A stretch of 64,000 nucleotides of DNA from Erythrobacter ani (GTDB taxonomy: Bacteria; Pseudomonadota; Alphaproteobacteria; Sphingomonadales; Sphingomonadaceae): contig NZ_JAGSPB010000002.1 in NCBI RefSeq assembly GCF_019204025.1, forward strand, positions 434,001-498,000, written 5' to 3'. Within the stretch, counting starts at the first letter, position 1; the number at the start of each line of letters is the position of its first letter. The notes beneath the pieces were generated by a model. That model worked only from the letters and a program-made list of their open reading frames with translations, made no database searches and was not told the origin of the DNA. Both the position numbers and the translations under genes were made by a program. Shown one piece after another: positions 9,122 to 18,011 of the stretch.

Positions 9122-10249
9122 GTGAAGGTTCTCATGGTTTTCGGCACCCGTCCGGAAGCGATCAAGATGGCGCCGGTTGTTCACCGGCTAAGAAGCGCTC
9201 CCGGTATTGAGCTTGATGTGTGCGTAACTGCTCAACATCGTGAAATGCTGGACCAAGTGCTTTCGCTCTTCGATATTTCACCGGATTTCGACCTGGACGT
9301 CATGAAGCCCGGACAGGATCTCACCGACATAACTGCAAATATCATCATGGCCTTGCGAGATGTGCTGAAGGATGGAAATTACGATCGTCTCCTTGTGCAT
9401 GGCGACACGACTACCACGATGGCGGGCGCTCTCGCGGCTTTTTACGCGCAAGTGCCTGTAGGGCATGTCGAGGCAGGGTTGCGCACCGGCAATATGTACG
9501 AACCGTGGCCGGAAGAGGCCAATCGGATGATCGTCGGTCGTCTTGCAGATTTGCATTTTGCACCGACCGAAACGGCACGCCAGAGTCTTCTTGCTGAAAA
9601 TGTAGACGATACGCGCATTGTCGTGACTGGGAACACAGTCATCGATGCCTTGCATCAGGTGGTTGCCAGTTTGGACTCAGACAAAGCGCTCGACGGCGAT
9701 CTGCGCGCACGCTTTCCTTTCATCGAAGACGGGCGCCGGATGATCCTCGTAACCGGACATCGCCGCGAGAACTTCGGCGAAGGGTTCGAAAACATATGTC
9801 GCGCGTTGAAGGAGATCAGCGATCACGGAGATGCGCAAATCGTCTATCCCGTCCATCTCAACCCGAATGTTCAGGCACCGGTGAACCGCATCCTGGGCGA
9901 TACTACGGACGTTCATTTGATCGAACCGCAGGAATATCTTCCGTTTGTCTGGCTCATGCGACGCTCTCACTTCGTCATCACGGATTCGGGCGGGGTCCAA
10001 GAGGAAGCTCCGTCGCTTGGCAAACCGGTCCTGGTCATGCGCAACACGACAGAGCGACCAGAGGCGTTGGATGCGGGCACGGTTCGCCTCGTGGGCACTG
10101 ACACCGACAAAATTCGCGATGCTGCTCTCACTCTGTTGAATGATGACGACGCCTACACCGCGATGGCGCGGGCTATGAATCCCTATGGGGATGGGAAAGC
10201 GGCCGAACGAATTGCGGCGACGCTGACACGCTTGAGCCCAGACAGTTAA
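9122..10249 (+). CDS. wecB: UDP-N-acetylglucosamine 2-epimerase (non-hydrolysing)
   Basis: A 375-residue enzyme converting UDP-GlcNAc to UDP-ManNAc in the cytoplasm. The start '[18 protein letters not shown]' is the classical N-terminus. Further family motifs are '[11 protein letters not shown]', 'VHGDTTTT', '[10 protein letters not shown]', 'PEEANR', '[10 protein letters not shown]' and '[11 protein letters not shown]'. All residues usually quoted for substrate binding appear present. The GTG at 9122 has AAGGA about 7 bp upstream. No wecC dehydrogenase is visible, so the capsule probably contains ManNAc or a derivative made with genes outside the window. Confidence 0.96.
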   Translation: MKVLMVFGTRPEAIKMAPVVHRLRSAPGIELDVCVTAQHREMLDQVLSLFDISPDFDLDVMKPGQDLTDITANIIMALRDVLKDGNYDRLLVHGDTTTTMAGALAAFYAQVPVGHVEAGLRTGNMYEPWPEEANRMIVGRLADLHFAPTETARQSLLAENVDDTRIVVTGNTVIDALHQVVASLDSDKALDGDLRARFPFIEDGRRMILVTGHRRENFGEGFENICRALKEISDHGDAQIVYPVHLNPNVQAPVNRILGDTTDVHLIEPQEYLPFVWLMRRSHFVITDSGGVQEEAPSLGKPVLVMRNTTERPEALDAGTVRLVGTDTDKIRDAALTLLNDDDAYTAMARAMNPYGDGKAAERIAATLTRLSPDS

Positions 10250-10348
10250 AGGAAGATTTGTTGCCTTGGACCATGAGGTTGGGAAACCAGCAGACAAAGT
10301 TCAGTGATAAAACAAAATATCAAAGCCTTCCCGACTGCTATCGCCGCC

Positions 10349-12166
10349 TTAGCGGTAAACTTCACTGCTTCGGTTGAGTGCGGGATGATGCCACGGATCG
10401 ATGACGTCACGGGTGTTCCAGCGCTGCTGGAAGCATTCAAGTTCTTTTAAGAAACGCTCTAGGTTTTCAGGCGCGTAATCCTGACCGCGCGATTTGCTTT
10501 CGTGATGGATGAGCGTCGCTGCCGGCGTGTAGATGTTTTGGAGGCCACGCTCGCGCAGCTTCAGGCAGAGATCGACGTCGTTATACGCGACGGCAAGATG
10601 CTCCTCATCGAGTCCGCCAACCGCGTCGAAATGCTCCTTTGCGAGCAACAGGCACGCTGCCGTCACGGCGCTTGCTCCGCGTGCGACGAGAGCTTGCGCG
10701 TAATAACCGGGATCGCCTTCGATTAGGCCGCGATGCGCATGGCCGGCTGCGTTTCCGATCCCAATTGCGACACCGGCATGTTGGATTGACCGGTCGGGAT
10801 AGAGCAATCTGGCGCCGACGGCCCCGACCCCCGGCCGCGATGCTTCGCGCAAGAGTTCGGTCAGCCATTGCGGCTCGACGATTTCGATATCGTTGTTGAG
10901 CAAACAGAAATACTCGCCGGAAGCGAAGGTCGCACCGAAATTGTTGATCGCCGAATAGTTGAAAGGATGCGGCCAGCGCACCACGCGAACGCGGTGATCG
11001 CGCGCCGCGCTTTCCATGTATTCGAGCGTTTCAGAATCGCGGCTATCGTTGTCCACGATGATCACTTCGATCTCGGAGTAATCGGTGTCGTTCAGCACGC
11101 CGTCGACGCAGGGTTTGAGTAGCTCGACCCGGTCGCGGGTGGCGACTATGATGCTCACTAGTGGATGGGTTGCGGGCAGGGGCCAGCGCAACTGAACGGT
11201 GCCGAATGGGCCGGATTCGATGGTGTCGAAGCCTGCAACCGTGCCGCCGATGGCCGCCAAGAGCGATGGGGCTTCGACGCACCATTGCCCGGACGCGGTG
11301 CGTGCGGTGGCCCTCGGTACGTGCTCAACACCGCCATCAGGTAGACTGATTGCCAAAATCGCGATGAGCTCGAACAGGGTTTGCGGCATCCGGTCGACCT
11401 CTCCCTGGATCACAGGCAAAGTCGCACCGACGAGCAATGCGCACGCGCGGCTCACGTAGTCTTGCGACCACAGCATCCGGCGATCGAATTCCGGCTTCAA
11501 CCAGGCATTGGCGCTCTGGAACCTGGGTGAAAATTCATCTTGGTCACCGTACAGCACTGCAGGAAGTAGATTACCTGTGTGTCGCAGGACATGGGCCGTG
11601 TAAGCCGCGACTGCATGGCGGGGCAGGGCATCGCCGACAGCAACAGGGATGAGCCACTCGATCCCAACCTCTTGTGCTTTCAGAAGCGCGGCGCGCACGC
11701 CGTCTGCCCGGCTGTTGCCAGTGCCAACGAATATGTGACCACCGGGTTGCCGGTTGGATAGGCCGGTTGCGCCTTCCTCGCTCGTAATCAGGACCTTGGT
11801 GCCGGGAACGCTCTGATCGCGAATTGACGCAAGCGTTGCGCGCACTTTCTCGGCGTCATCTTCTCCGGAGAGGTGAAGATGTACGCAGATCGTGATCGTC
11901 CGCCCGCGGTCCTTGGCCGCCTCGATCTCAGCCCGGTCGACTTGTCCACAATCGTGCAACCAGCGTTCGTGAGCGAAAGGCATCGCGGCGATCGCATCTT
12001 CGAACCGATACCGCGCGCGGAGCTTCTTCCCGATAAGCTTCCACCAACCGACCGCTATCAACCGATCGGGCCTGGTCGCAATCAGCAAAAGCAGGTCCCT
12101 CAAGCGCGGTATCGGTCCGCCGTGAGGTGCATCAGCAGCGGCTCGCTGTTTGAATTTGTTTTGCAA
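10349..12166 (-). CDS. GT2 family glycosyltransferase (two-part, 605 aa)
   Basis: A 605-residue protein with an N-terminal region (about 1-325) containing a weak GT-like segment, and a C-terminal GT2 domain starting at 'LVSIIVATRDRVELL' (about residue 340). The latter holds 'VIIVDNDSRD', 'LLNNDIEIVEP' and 'AYNDVDLCLKL'. It resembles rhamnosyl/galactosyltransferase-like GT2 enzymes of capsule and O-antigen loci. The C-terminal half is paralogous to the partial gene at 1-711, in inverted orientation. The start is a TTG at 12166, which is uncertain. It is convergent with wecB and divergent from kpsD. Confidence 0.82.
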   Translation of the reverse strand: MQNKFKQRAAADAPHGGPIPRLRDLLLLIATRPDRLIAVGWWKLIGKKLRARYRFEDAIAAMPFAHERWLHDCGQVDRAEIEAAKDRGRTITICVHLHLSGEDDAEKVRATLASIRDQSVPGTKVLITSEEGATGLSNRQPGGHIFVGTGNSRADGVRAALLKAQEVGIEWLIPVAVGDALPRHAVAAYTAHVLRHTGNLLPAVLYGDQDEFSPRFQSANAWLKPEFDRRMLWSQDYVSRACALLVGATLPVIQGEVDRMPQTLFELIAILAISLPDGGVEHVPRATARTASGQWCVEAPSLLAAIGGTVAGFDTIESGPFGTVQLRWPLPATHPLVSIIVATRDRVELLKPCVDGVLNDTDYSEIEVIIVDNDSRDSETLEYMESAARDHRVRVVRWPHPFNYSAINNFGATFASGEYFCLLNNDIEIVEPQWLTELLREASRPGVGAVGARLLYPDRSIQHAGVAIGIGNAAGHAHRGLIEGDPGYYAQALVARGASAVTAACLLLAKEHFDAVGGLDEEHLAVAYNDVDLCLKLRERGLQNIYTPAATLIHHESKSRGQDYAPENLERFLKELECFQQRWNTRDVIDPWHHPALNRSSEVYR

Positions 12167-12234
12167 CGGGCTAGGCCTGACACTGCTTCTTCGATAGAGG
12201 AGCGTCCCATACGCTAATCTCGAACGAATTCATC

Positions 12235-13359
12235 ATGAAACTCAAATTGTTTTTATCGACAATTGCGCTCTTTTCGCTTGGCGCATGCGCGACCCTTCCC
12301 TCGAGTGGCCCCACTGGCGGCCAGATCAAGGAATCTGCGGAAGAAGCGCAGGACACCGGGTTGAACATCGACATTGTACCGGTCGATTCAATTGCCGCTG
12401 TACCTGCGCCCGTCGTTCCTGCGGCGTTGCAGCTGCCCGATCGCGATCCGCCGCCTTCTGACATGATCGGACCGGGCGACTTGCTCTCGATCACAATCTT
12501 CGAAGCGGGTGTATCGCTTTTTGCAGGTCAGGGTCGAGCGTCCGGAGATTCCGGCGTATTCGATCCATCCGTTCGCGCGCAGGAGCTTCCACCTCGCCGC
12601 GTGGATGATAACGGAATGATCGAAATCCCGTATGTCGGCCGCATTTTCGTGCTCGGAAACACGGTTACGGACGTGCAGGAAAAAATCCGTCTGGGGCTCC
12701 GTGGCCTTTCTCAGGATCCGCAGGTTTCTGTCAGTCTCGAAGAAGTTGTGGGCAATTCGATCATCGTCGGAGGAGAGGTTGCCGTACCGGGGCGGCTTGT
12801 CCTTCGGACCAATCGCGAGAGCTTCGCAGACGCTATTGCGTTATCGGGCGGTTATCGCGGCGAAGCGAAGGATTTGGTGCTTCTCGTCGAGCGAGGCGAG
12901 AATACAGCGAGGCTTCGTCTGAGCGATGTCATGGCGGGTGCCTATAATGGCCTGCGCGCGTATCCGGGTGATCGCCTGACCGTATTGGCGGAGCCGATGA
13001 CATTCTCCGTTCTGGGTGCATCGGGCCGAGTACAGCAATTGCCTTTCATGCGCGATCAGATGAGCGTCGTCGAAGCGATTGCCATGGCTGGCGGGCCCAA
13101 TGCAAATGCTGGCAACCCCAAGGCCATTTTTCTGTTCCGCTATGCCGGTGAAGACGGGATGCAGCCGACAGTCTACCATTTCAACATGATGCAGACACCG
13201 ACGTTTTTCCTCGCGCAGCAGTTTTCCTTGCGCGACGATGATGTGCTCTATTTCGGAAATTCCGCATCTAATCAGCCCCTGCGATTGATCCAGACGATCG
13301 GTCAGCTTTTCACGCCAATCGTGACGGCAACCGCTGTGGCCAACAATCTAGAGAACTAG
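12235..13359 (+). CDS. kpsD: Polysaccharide export outer-membrane lipoprotein, KpsD/Wza-like
   Basis: A 374-residue lipoprotein. The signal peptide ends in the lipobox 'LGAC' with the lipidated Cys at residue 18. The Poly_export domain follows from 'MIGPGDLLSITIFEAG' (about residue 76), with two SLBB-type segments ('IIVGGEVAVPGRLVL' and 'FSVLGASGRVQQLPF'). It should form the outer-membrane channel that receives capsule from KpsE/KpsMT. It stands alone on the plus strand between a minus-strand GT2 and the minus-strand kdsA/dioxygenase pair. The ATG at 12235 follows a 68-bp divergent promoter region. Confidence 0.92.
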   Translation: MKLKLFLSTIALFSLGACATLPSSGPTGGQIKESAEEAQDTGLNIDIVPVDSIAAVPAPVVPAALQLPDRDPPPSDMIGPGDLLSITIFEAGVSLFAGQGRASGDSGVFDPSVRAQELPPRRVDDNGMIEIPYVGRIFVLGNTVTDVQEKIRLGLRGLSQDPQVSVSLEEVVGNSIIVGGEVAVPGRLVLRTNRESFADAIALSGGYRGEAKDLVLLVERGENTARLRLSDVMAGAYNGLRAYPGDRLTVLAEPMTFSVLGASGRVQQLPFMRDQMSVVEAIAMAGGPNANAGNPKAIFLFRYAGEDGMQPTVYHFNMMQTPTFFLAQQFSLRDDDVLYFGNSASNQPLRLIQTIGQLFTPIVTATAVANNLEN

Positions 13360-13391
13360 CGCATCGGGAAGAGGTTCGGGAGGCGCCGCGC

Positions 13392-14423
13392 TCAGTCTTC
13401 GGATGGGCGGCGTTTCCCGACGGGCTGCCAAGGCTGGCCGATCTGGTCCTCGAAGCGGTCACGGAACGACCAGAGCCAGCCGACGCGCCGTTCGGCCACT
13501 CCGCGCAGGCTGAGAAAGTCCCCGCCGGTCCACGGCCAGAACGGGTTTCGCCTCGCATACGACCAGATCTCCACTCGTGCCCCGGGCTTCCGAGAGGGCC
13601 CGCGAGCATGGAAGCCGCCGGTGTCCGCAACGACCAGAGTGTTCGGGGGAAGCGGCAGGGGTTCGGCCTTGCCAAGGTTCATTTCAGCAAGCGAAGCATT
13701 ATCCACGCGAGGCGATCCGCGGGCCGAAAGTCGATCGATCGACTGCGGATCGCGAAGGCTCCTTTGGTGTTCCCAATCCAACCGCTCCTGGGTGAAGCGA
13801 TGCGAGCCGGGCACATACGTGAATGGTCCGTCATCCTCGGTTACCCGGTTGAGGAATAGCCAGGCTTTCATTGAAGCATGAAAGCTGTCCGCGTGAACCT
13901 CCTGCTGCGGATCCGGGCCTTCGTCGCCAGACCTCGAGACGATCGTTTGGATGTAATGCAATGGGGTCGTGCGAAAGCTTGCGACGTAGTGGAACAGCGC
14001 ATTGATGTCTTTGCGGCGGAGCAGGCGCTTCAAGGCGGGAACCTCGGCGAGCATATCGGGATCGATCGCGATACGCCTCGTGATTGCATCTCCTTGGCGC
14101 ATTTCCCGCGCCGGCCATTCGGTTTCCAGAATCGCGGCGCGCAATGCAGCGAAATCATCCTCGGGCACGACGTTTTTAACGACCACGAACCCGTCGCGAT
14201 CGAACGCCTCTTTCCATTCCGCGCGCACATGCCGCGCGAGGCGCCGCCGCCGCGCCCGGCAAAGCGCGTCGGCCGCGCGGACCCTGGCCCGATGAAGGCC
14301 CATACGGTTCAATCGTTCCGAACCGATCAAGGGATGGTCCAGGAAGCTCTTGGCTGACGTGCCAAGCTGTAGAACACGGATCGGCGCCAGGAGAACCGCC
14401 TTGGCGCTCTCAAAAAAGCTCAT
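13392..14423 (-). CDS. Phytanoyl-CoA dioxygenase (PhyH) family Fe(II)/2-oxoglutarate enzyme
   Basis: A 343-residue protein with the PhyH double-stranded beta-helix. It shows 'FDRDGFVVVKNVVP' at the start of the domain, the metal-binding 'EVHADSFH' (HxD), 'GPFTYVPGSHRF' and a distal 'HARGPSRKPGARVEIW' supplying the third ligand and the 2-oxoglutarate Arg. It should hydroxylate an unknown substrate. It starts 2 bp after kdsA ends, so it is almost certainly co-transcribed with kdsA. That hints at a Kdo or capsule sugar/lipid as substrate; an Fe(II)/2-oxoglutarate Kdo 3-hydroxylase (KdoO) is known in other bacteria. The substrate link here is inference. Confidence 0.85.
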   Translation of the reverse strand: MSFFESAKAVLLAPIRVLQLGTSAKSFLDHPLIGSERLNRMGLHRARVRAADALCRARRRRLARHVRAEWKEAFDRDGFVVVKNVVPEDDFAALRAAILETEWPAREMRQGDAITRRIAIDPDMLAEVPALKRLLRRKDINALFHYVASFRTTPLHYIQTIVSRSGDEGPDPQQEVHADSFHASMKAWLFLNRVTEDDGPFTYVPGSHRFTQERLDWEHQRSLRDPQSIDRLSARGSPRVDNASLAEMNLGKAEPLPLPPNTLVVADTGGFHARGPSRKPGARVEIWSYARRNPFWPWTGGDFLSLRGVAERRVGWLWSFRDRFEDQIGQPWQPVGKRRPSED

Positions 14424-14425
14424 GG

Positions 14426-15280
14426 TCAGCCGCCCTCAGCATCCGACTTGAGCGCGGACTTCGCAATCTCGTCGATAGCCATGAGATTGGTCACCAAGCT
14501 TTCGAACTTCTCGAGCGGAAGCGCATTCGGTCCGTCGGACAGTGCCGAAGCGGGATCATCATGGGTTTCCATGAATACGCCCGACACACCTGCCGCAACC
14601 GCTGCACGGGCGAGCAGTGGCACGTATTCGCTTTGACCGCCTGAGCGCGATCCAAGGCCGCCAGGCTGCTGCACCGAATGGGTTGCGTCGAATACGACCG
14701 GGCAGCCAGTCTCCGCCATGATCGAAAGGCCGCGCATATCCGAGACGAGAGTGTTGTAGCCGAATGACGTGCCGCGCTCGCAAACCATGAAATTGTCGGG
14801 GTCATGGCCGGATGCCTTCGCCGCACTCTGCGCCTTCGCGACGACATTCTGCATGTCCGCGGGCGCCATAAACTGTGCCTTCTTGATGTTTACCGGTTTT
14901 CCGGAAGCCGCCACCGCTGCAATGAAATCGGTCTGCCGTGCGAGAAACGCGGGGGTCTGGAGCACATCGACGGCTTCTGCGACGGCCGCGACCTGAGATG
15001 GCTCATGCACGTCAGTCAGCACAGGCAGCCCGGTTTCGCCGCGCACTTTTTCGAGGATTTTCAGACCTTCCTCTAGCCCGGGGCCCCGAAAGGAGTCCCC
15101 GGAAGTACGGTTCGCCTTGTCGAACGAGCTCTTGAATATTAGCAAGATTTCCAGCCGTTCGGCGATCCCGGCAAGCGTATCGGCGATCTTCAGCGAGTGT
15201 TGCTCGCTTTCGATGACGCACGGGCCAGCAATCACGAAAAGCGGGCTGCTTCCTGTTACTTTGCGGCCACAAAGTTTCAT
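14426..15280 (-). CDS. kdsA: 3-deoxy-8-phosphooctulonate (Kdo-8-P) synthase
   Basis: A 284-residue enzyme, the same length as E. coli KdsA. It condenses phosphoenolpyruvate with arabinose 5-phosphate to Kdo 8-phosphate. Family motifs include '[10 protein letters not shown]'-like '[10 protein letters not shown]', '[12 protein letters not shown]', '[12 protein letters not shown]', 'TDVHEPSQV', '[11 protein letters not shown]', '[11 protein letters not shown]' and '[13 protein letters not shown]'. The ATG at 15280 has GGAAGGA about 10 bp upstream and matches family length; the ATG at 15310 is less likely. It leads a two-gene unit with the PhyH dioxygenase and is divergent from kdsD. Confidence 0.95.
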   Translation of the reverse strand: MKLCGRKVTGSSPLFVIAGPCVIESEQHSLKIADTLAGIAERLEILLIFKSSFDKANRTSGDSFRGPGLEEGLKILEKVRGETGLPVLTDVHEPSQVAAVAEAVDVLQTPAFLARQTDFIAAVAASGKPVNIKKAQFMAPADMQNVVAKAQSAAKASGHDPDNFMVCERGTSFGYNTLVSDMRGLSIMAETGCPVVFDATHSVQQPGGLGSRSGGQSEYVPLLARAAVAAGVSGVFMETHDDPASALSDGPNALPLEKFESLVTNLMAIDEIAKSALKSDAEGG

Positions 15281-15497
15281 TGGCTTGAATTCCTTCCAGG
15301 GCGCGAACATGTGTCAATTTTTCAACAGTTCGTCGCAAGTGTTACAGGCTGCAGCCCGGCAACACAGCTTTTGACTTTCGGTGCCTTGACAATGCCGCGG
15401 TGGGCGGGCGAGTGCTCTATACCTGCCCTAGCGTGACTTTAAGGCTTAAATAACCTTCGAAAACTAAATTGCCAGAGTGTTACAGAAAATCCCCTCG

Positions 15498-16484
15498 ATG
15501 ATTAACGATACCCTTACCTCAGGCCACCTGACCTCTGCCATCAAGACACTTGAGGTCGAAATGGACGGGCTGAAAGACCTTCAGCGATCTCTCGCCGAAA
15601 CAGATCTCGGCGATGCTTTTGAGCGAGCAGTTGAAGCGTTCACCTCTATCAAGGGTCGCATTATCGTGACCGGCATCGGCAAAAGCGGACACGTCGCGCG
15701 GAAGGTTTCCGCGACGTTCTGCTCGACGGGCACCTCAGCTTTGTTCCTGCACCCTGGCGAGGCCAGTCACGGCGATCTTGGAGTGATTTCGCGTGACGAT
15801 CTGGTTTTTGCAATCTCTTGGTCGGGAACCACGCGCGAGCTCGGAGACATAGTCAATTTTTGCGGTTTGAACCGTATTCCGCTGGTCGCGGCGACAGCCA
15901 ATCCCGATGGCTGGATCGGTGAGGCGGCCGATATCTGCCTCGCTCTGCCTGTCGTGAAGGAAGCGTGCCCGAACGAGTTGGCGCCGACATCATCGACTAC
16001 CATGCAGATGGTTCTGGGCGATGCGCTGGCAGTGGCGCTCATTCAGGCGCGTGGATTTTCATCGCAGAATTTCAGCGCATTCCATCCCGGTGGACAGCTT
16101 GGTGCGAGCCTTACAACGCTCAGCCAGGTGATGGGTACGGGAGATGCGGTGCCGAAAGTTGCGACTAATGCGTCCCTGCGCAGCGCTACGATCGAGATGA
16201 GCCGGAAGCGTTATGGCTGTACGGCGGTAGTCGATACCAACGAGCAATTGGTCGGCGCATTCACCGATGGCGATCTTCGGCGCTCGATCGCGTTGCATGA
16301 TCTTGATGATGCAATCGAACGGCACATGTCGCCGAGACCCGTTACCGCGGACCCGTCCATGCTTTCCGTCGAGGCATTGTCGTTGATGAACGATAATGCC
16401 GTGTCGGTGTTGTTCGTAACCGACAAGGGTAAACTCGTCGGCATCGTGCACATGCACGACCTCGTGAAGCTCGGCATCGCTTGA
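15498..16484 (+). CDS. kdsD: D-arabinose-5-phosphate isomerase, KpsF/KdsD
   Basis: A 328-residue enzyme making arabinose 5-phosphate from ribulose 5-phosphate, the first step to Kdo. The SIS domain (about 40-200) shows 'VTGIGKSGHVARKVSATF', 'HPGEASHGDLG' and 'ACPNELAPTSSTTMQMVLGDALAVAL'. Two CBS motifs follow (about 205-328). The length equals that of E. coli KdsD. The ATG at 15498 is chosen; a GTG at 15477 would add seven residues, and neither has a good ribosome-binding site. In this setting it acts as the capsule copy (KpsF) and leads the run kdsD-kdsB-phosphatase-kpsC-GT4. Confidence 0.94.
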   Translation: MINDTLTSGHLTSAIKTLEVEMDGLKDLQRSLAETDLGDAFERAVEAFTSIKGRIIVTGIGKSGHVARKVSATFCSTGTSALFLHPGEASHGDLGVISRDDLVFAISWSGTTRELGDIVNFCGLNRIPLVAATANPDGWIGEAADICLALPVVKEACPNELAPTSSTTMQMVLGDALAVALIQARGFSSQNFSAFHPGGQLGASLTTLSQVMGTGDAVPKVATNASLRSATIEMSRKRYGCTAVVDTNEQLVGAFTDGDLRRSIALHDLDDAIERHMSPRPVTADPSMLSVEALSLMNDNAVSVLFVTDKGKLVGIVHMHDLVKLGIA

Positions 16485-16503
16485 TCGCGATTTTTGGGTG
16501 CTG

Positions 16504-16520
16504 CATGCCGTAAAGGCATG
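16504..16520. repeat. Short hairpin between kdsD and kdsB
   Basis: CATGCC and GGCATG form a 6-bp perfect inverted repeat around a GTAAA loop. No T-run follows, so it is not an intrinsic terminator. It may stabilise or pace the polycistronic message, or be incidental. Confidence 0.35.
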
Positions 16521-16533
16521 GTAGCTACCAGCG

Positions 16534-17355
16534 ATGAGCTTGCCCGAAAAAGACCTCATAGTAATTCCCGCGCGGTACGGCTCGACCCGACTGCCGGGAA
16601 AACCGTTGCTGAAACTGGCTGGCAGAACCCTGCTTGAACGCGTGGTCGCAAATGCTCGGAAAGCTGCATCGCAGGTGCAGAACTGCGCCGTAGTCGTGGC
16701 GACCGATGATGAGCGCATTGGCGCTCATGCAAAAGAGATCGGGTCGGACGTTGTCCTCACCGATCCATTGCTCGACTCCGGTACCGCCCGGACGCACGCT
16801 GCCGCTTCGCAAATGGACAAGGCGCCGGAACGGGTAATCTGTCTGCAAGGTGATGCTCCCTTCATCCCGTACGATACCGTCGCTGCTCTCGTCGAAGTGC
16901 TGCGCGAAGGCGGAGCGGAGGTGGCAACCCCGGTTTATCAGCTGGATTGGGACCGACTTGACCGGCTCCGGGTTCACAAACAAAAAGCACCGTTCAGCGG
17001 CACGACCTGTCTTCGCGACGAGAATGGCCGGGCGCTGTGGTTTTCCAAGACGATACTTCCAGCGCTTCGCAATGAGCATGCGCTGAGAGACGCCGAGCGG
17101 TTCTCGCCCGTGTGGCAGCATCTGGGCCTCTATGCATACACGATGCAGTCGCTCGATTGGTTCGTCAGGACGCCGCCAGGAAGGTACGAAGTGCTGGAGG
17201 GGCTCGAGCAATTGCGGTTCATGGAACATGGCAAGAGGATCGCCACGATCCCGGTCAGTCCTCAGAAGCACGGTCTCTCCGGGATCGATACGCCTGCCGA
17301 TCTCGAGTTGGCCGAGGCCGCCATCAAGGAAACGGGCGATCCTTACCCTGCATGA
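16534..17355 (+). CDS. kdsB: CMP-Kdo synthetase (3-deoxy-manno-octulosonate cytidylyltransferase)
   Basis: A 273-residue cytidylyltransferase that activates Kdo with CTP, giving the donor for KpsC/KpsS. It begins 'VIPARYGSTRLPGKPL', the hallmark nucleotide-binding loop, followed by 'VVATDDERI', 'SGTARTHAAA', 'CLQGDAPFIPY' and 'HLGLYAYT'. In capsule loci this copy is called KpsU. The middle of the enzyme reads 'QKAPFSGTTCL', a position where typical housekeeping KdsB often differs, so it may be a divergent capsule paralog. It ends in an ATGA overlap with the next gene. Confidence 0.93.
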   Translation: MSLPEKDLIVIPARYGSTRLPGKPLLKLAGRTLLERVVANARKAASQVQNCAVVVATDDERIGAHAKEIGSDVVLTDPLLDSGTARTHAAASQMDKAPERVICLQGDAPFIPYDTVAALVEVLREGGAEVATPVYQLDWDRLDRLRVHKQKAPFSGTTCLRDENGRALWFSKTILPALRNEHALRDAERFSPVWQHLGLYAYTMQSLDWFVRTPPGRYEVLEGLEQLRFMEHGKRIATIPVSPQKHGLSGIDTPADLELAEAAIKETGDPYPA

Positions 17356-18011
17356 CAGTAGCGATTGCGGTGAGCGCGGCAGCCGCTAAAAGCCAGCCCA
17401 TGTTCGTCATCATCCGTCACGGCAATACTTTTGAATCCGGCGAACAGCCGCGGCGGATCGGAGCGCGAACTGATTTGCATTTGACCGCACGAGGGGTGCA
17501 GCAAGCCGAAGCGCTTGGCAGGCATTTCGCTCAACTGGAATGGGAATTCAGCAGAGTTCTGGTATCGCCGCTTGCCCGGACCAGGCAGACCGCCGAAGCG
17601 GTGCTTTCTCAAGTCTCCGTATCTCCCGAACCCGAATTCGCGCCCTTTCTCCGGGAGATCGATCATGGCCCCGATGAAAGCAGAACCGAAGACGAGATTG
17701 TCGAGCGTATCGGGACGGATGCTCTGGCTGCATGGGATGAAGCCGGGCGAGTTCCGCCAGACTGGATTGTCGACCCGGAAGCCCGGCTTTCCGCATGGCG
17801 CGATCTCTTCAGCGCTCCCTCGAACGCCGATGGAGCGACACTGCTGGTCACCAGCAATGGGGCTGCCCGGTTTGCGCTTCTCGCTGATCCTGCTTTGCGG
17901 GATGCAGCAAAGAAGCTGGGATCTCTCAAGCTCCCGACGGGGGGATACGGCGTGATCGCGCGCGATGACGTCGGAAAGTTATGCCTTGGCGATTGGGGCG
18001 TGAGGCCGTGA
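17352..18011 (+). CDS. Histidine-phosphatase-superfamily protein with altered second catalytic site
   Basis: A 219-residue protein of the phosphoglycerate-mutase/SixA fold. The catalytic 'IRHGNT' is intact near residue 21, as are 'SPLARTRQTAEAV' and the proton-donor region 'EIDHGPDE'. The second active-site histidine, normally in a 'THG' or 'SHG' motif, is replaced: the sequence reads 'VTSNGAARF'. It is therefore a divergent or weakly active member. It overlaps kdsB by ATGA and kpsC by GTGA, so it is locked into the Kdo/capsule operon. No kdsC phosphatase is visible nearby. Start at 17352; an internal ATG at 17400 is the alternative. Confidence 0.8.
   Translation: MTVAIAVSAAAAKSQPMFVIIRHGNTFESGEQPRRIGARTDLHLTARGVQQAEALGRHFAQLEWEFSRVLVSPLARTRQTAEAVLSQVSVSPEPEFAPFLREIDHGPDESRTEDEIVERIGTDALAAWDEAGRVPPDWIVDPEARLSAWRDLFSAPSNADGATLLVTSNGAARFALLADPALRDAAKKLGSLKLPTGGYGVIARDDVGKLCLGDWGVRP

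Noticed and set aside
15387..15420. TTGACA as -35 element for kdsD
   Set aside because: The nearest TATA-like sequence is about 26 bp away, too far for a sigma70 promoter.
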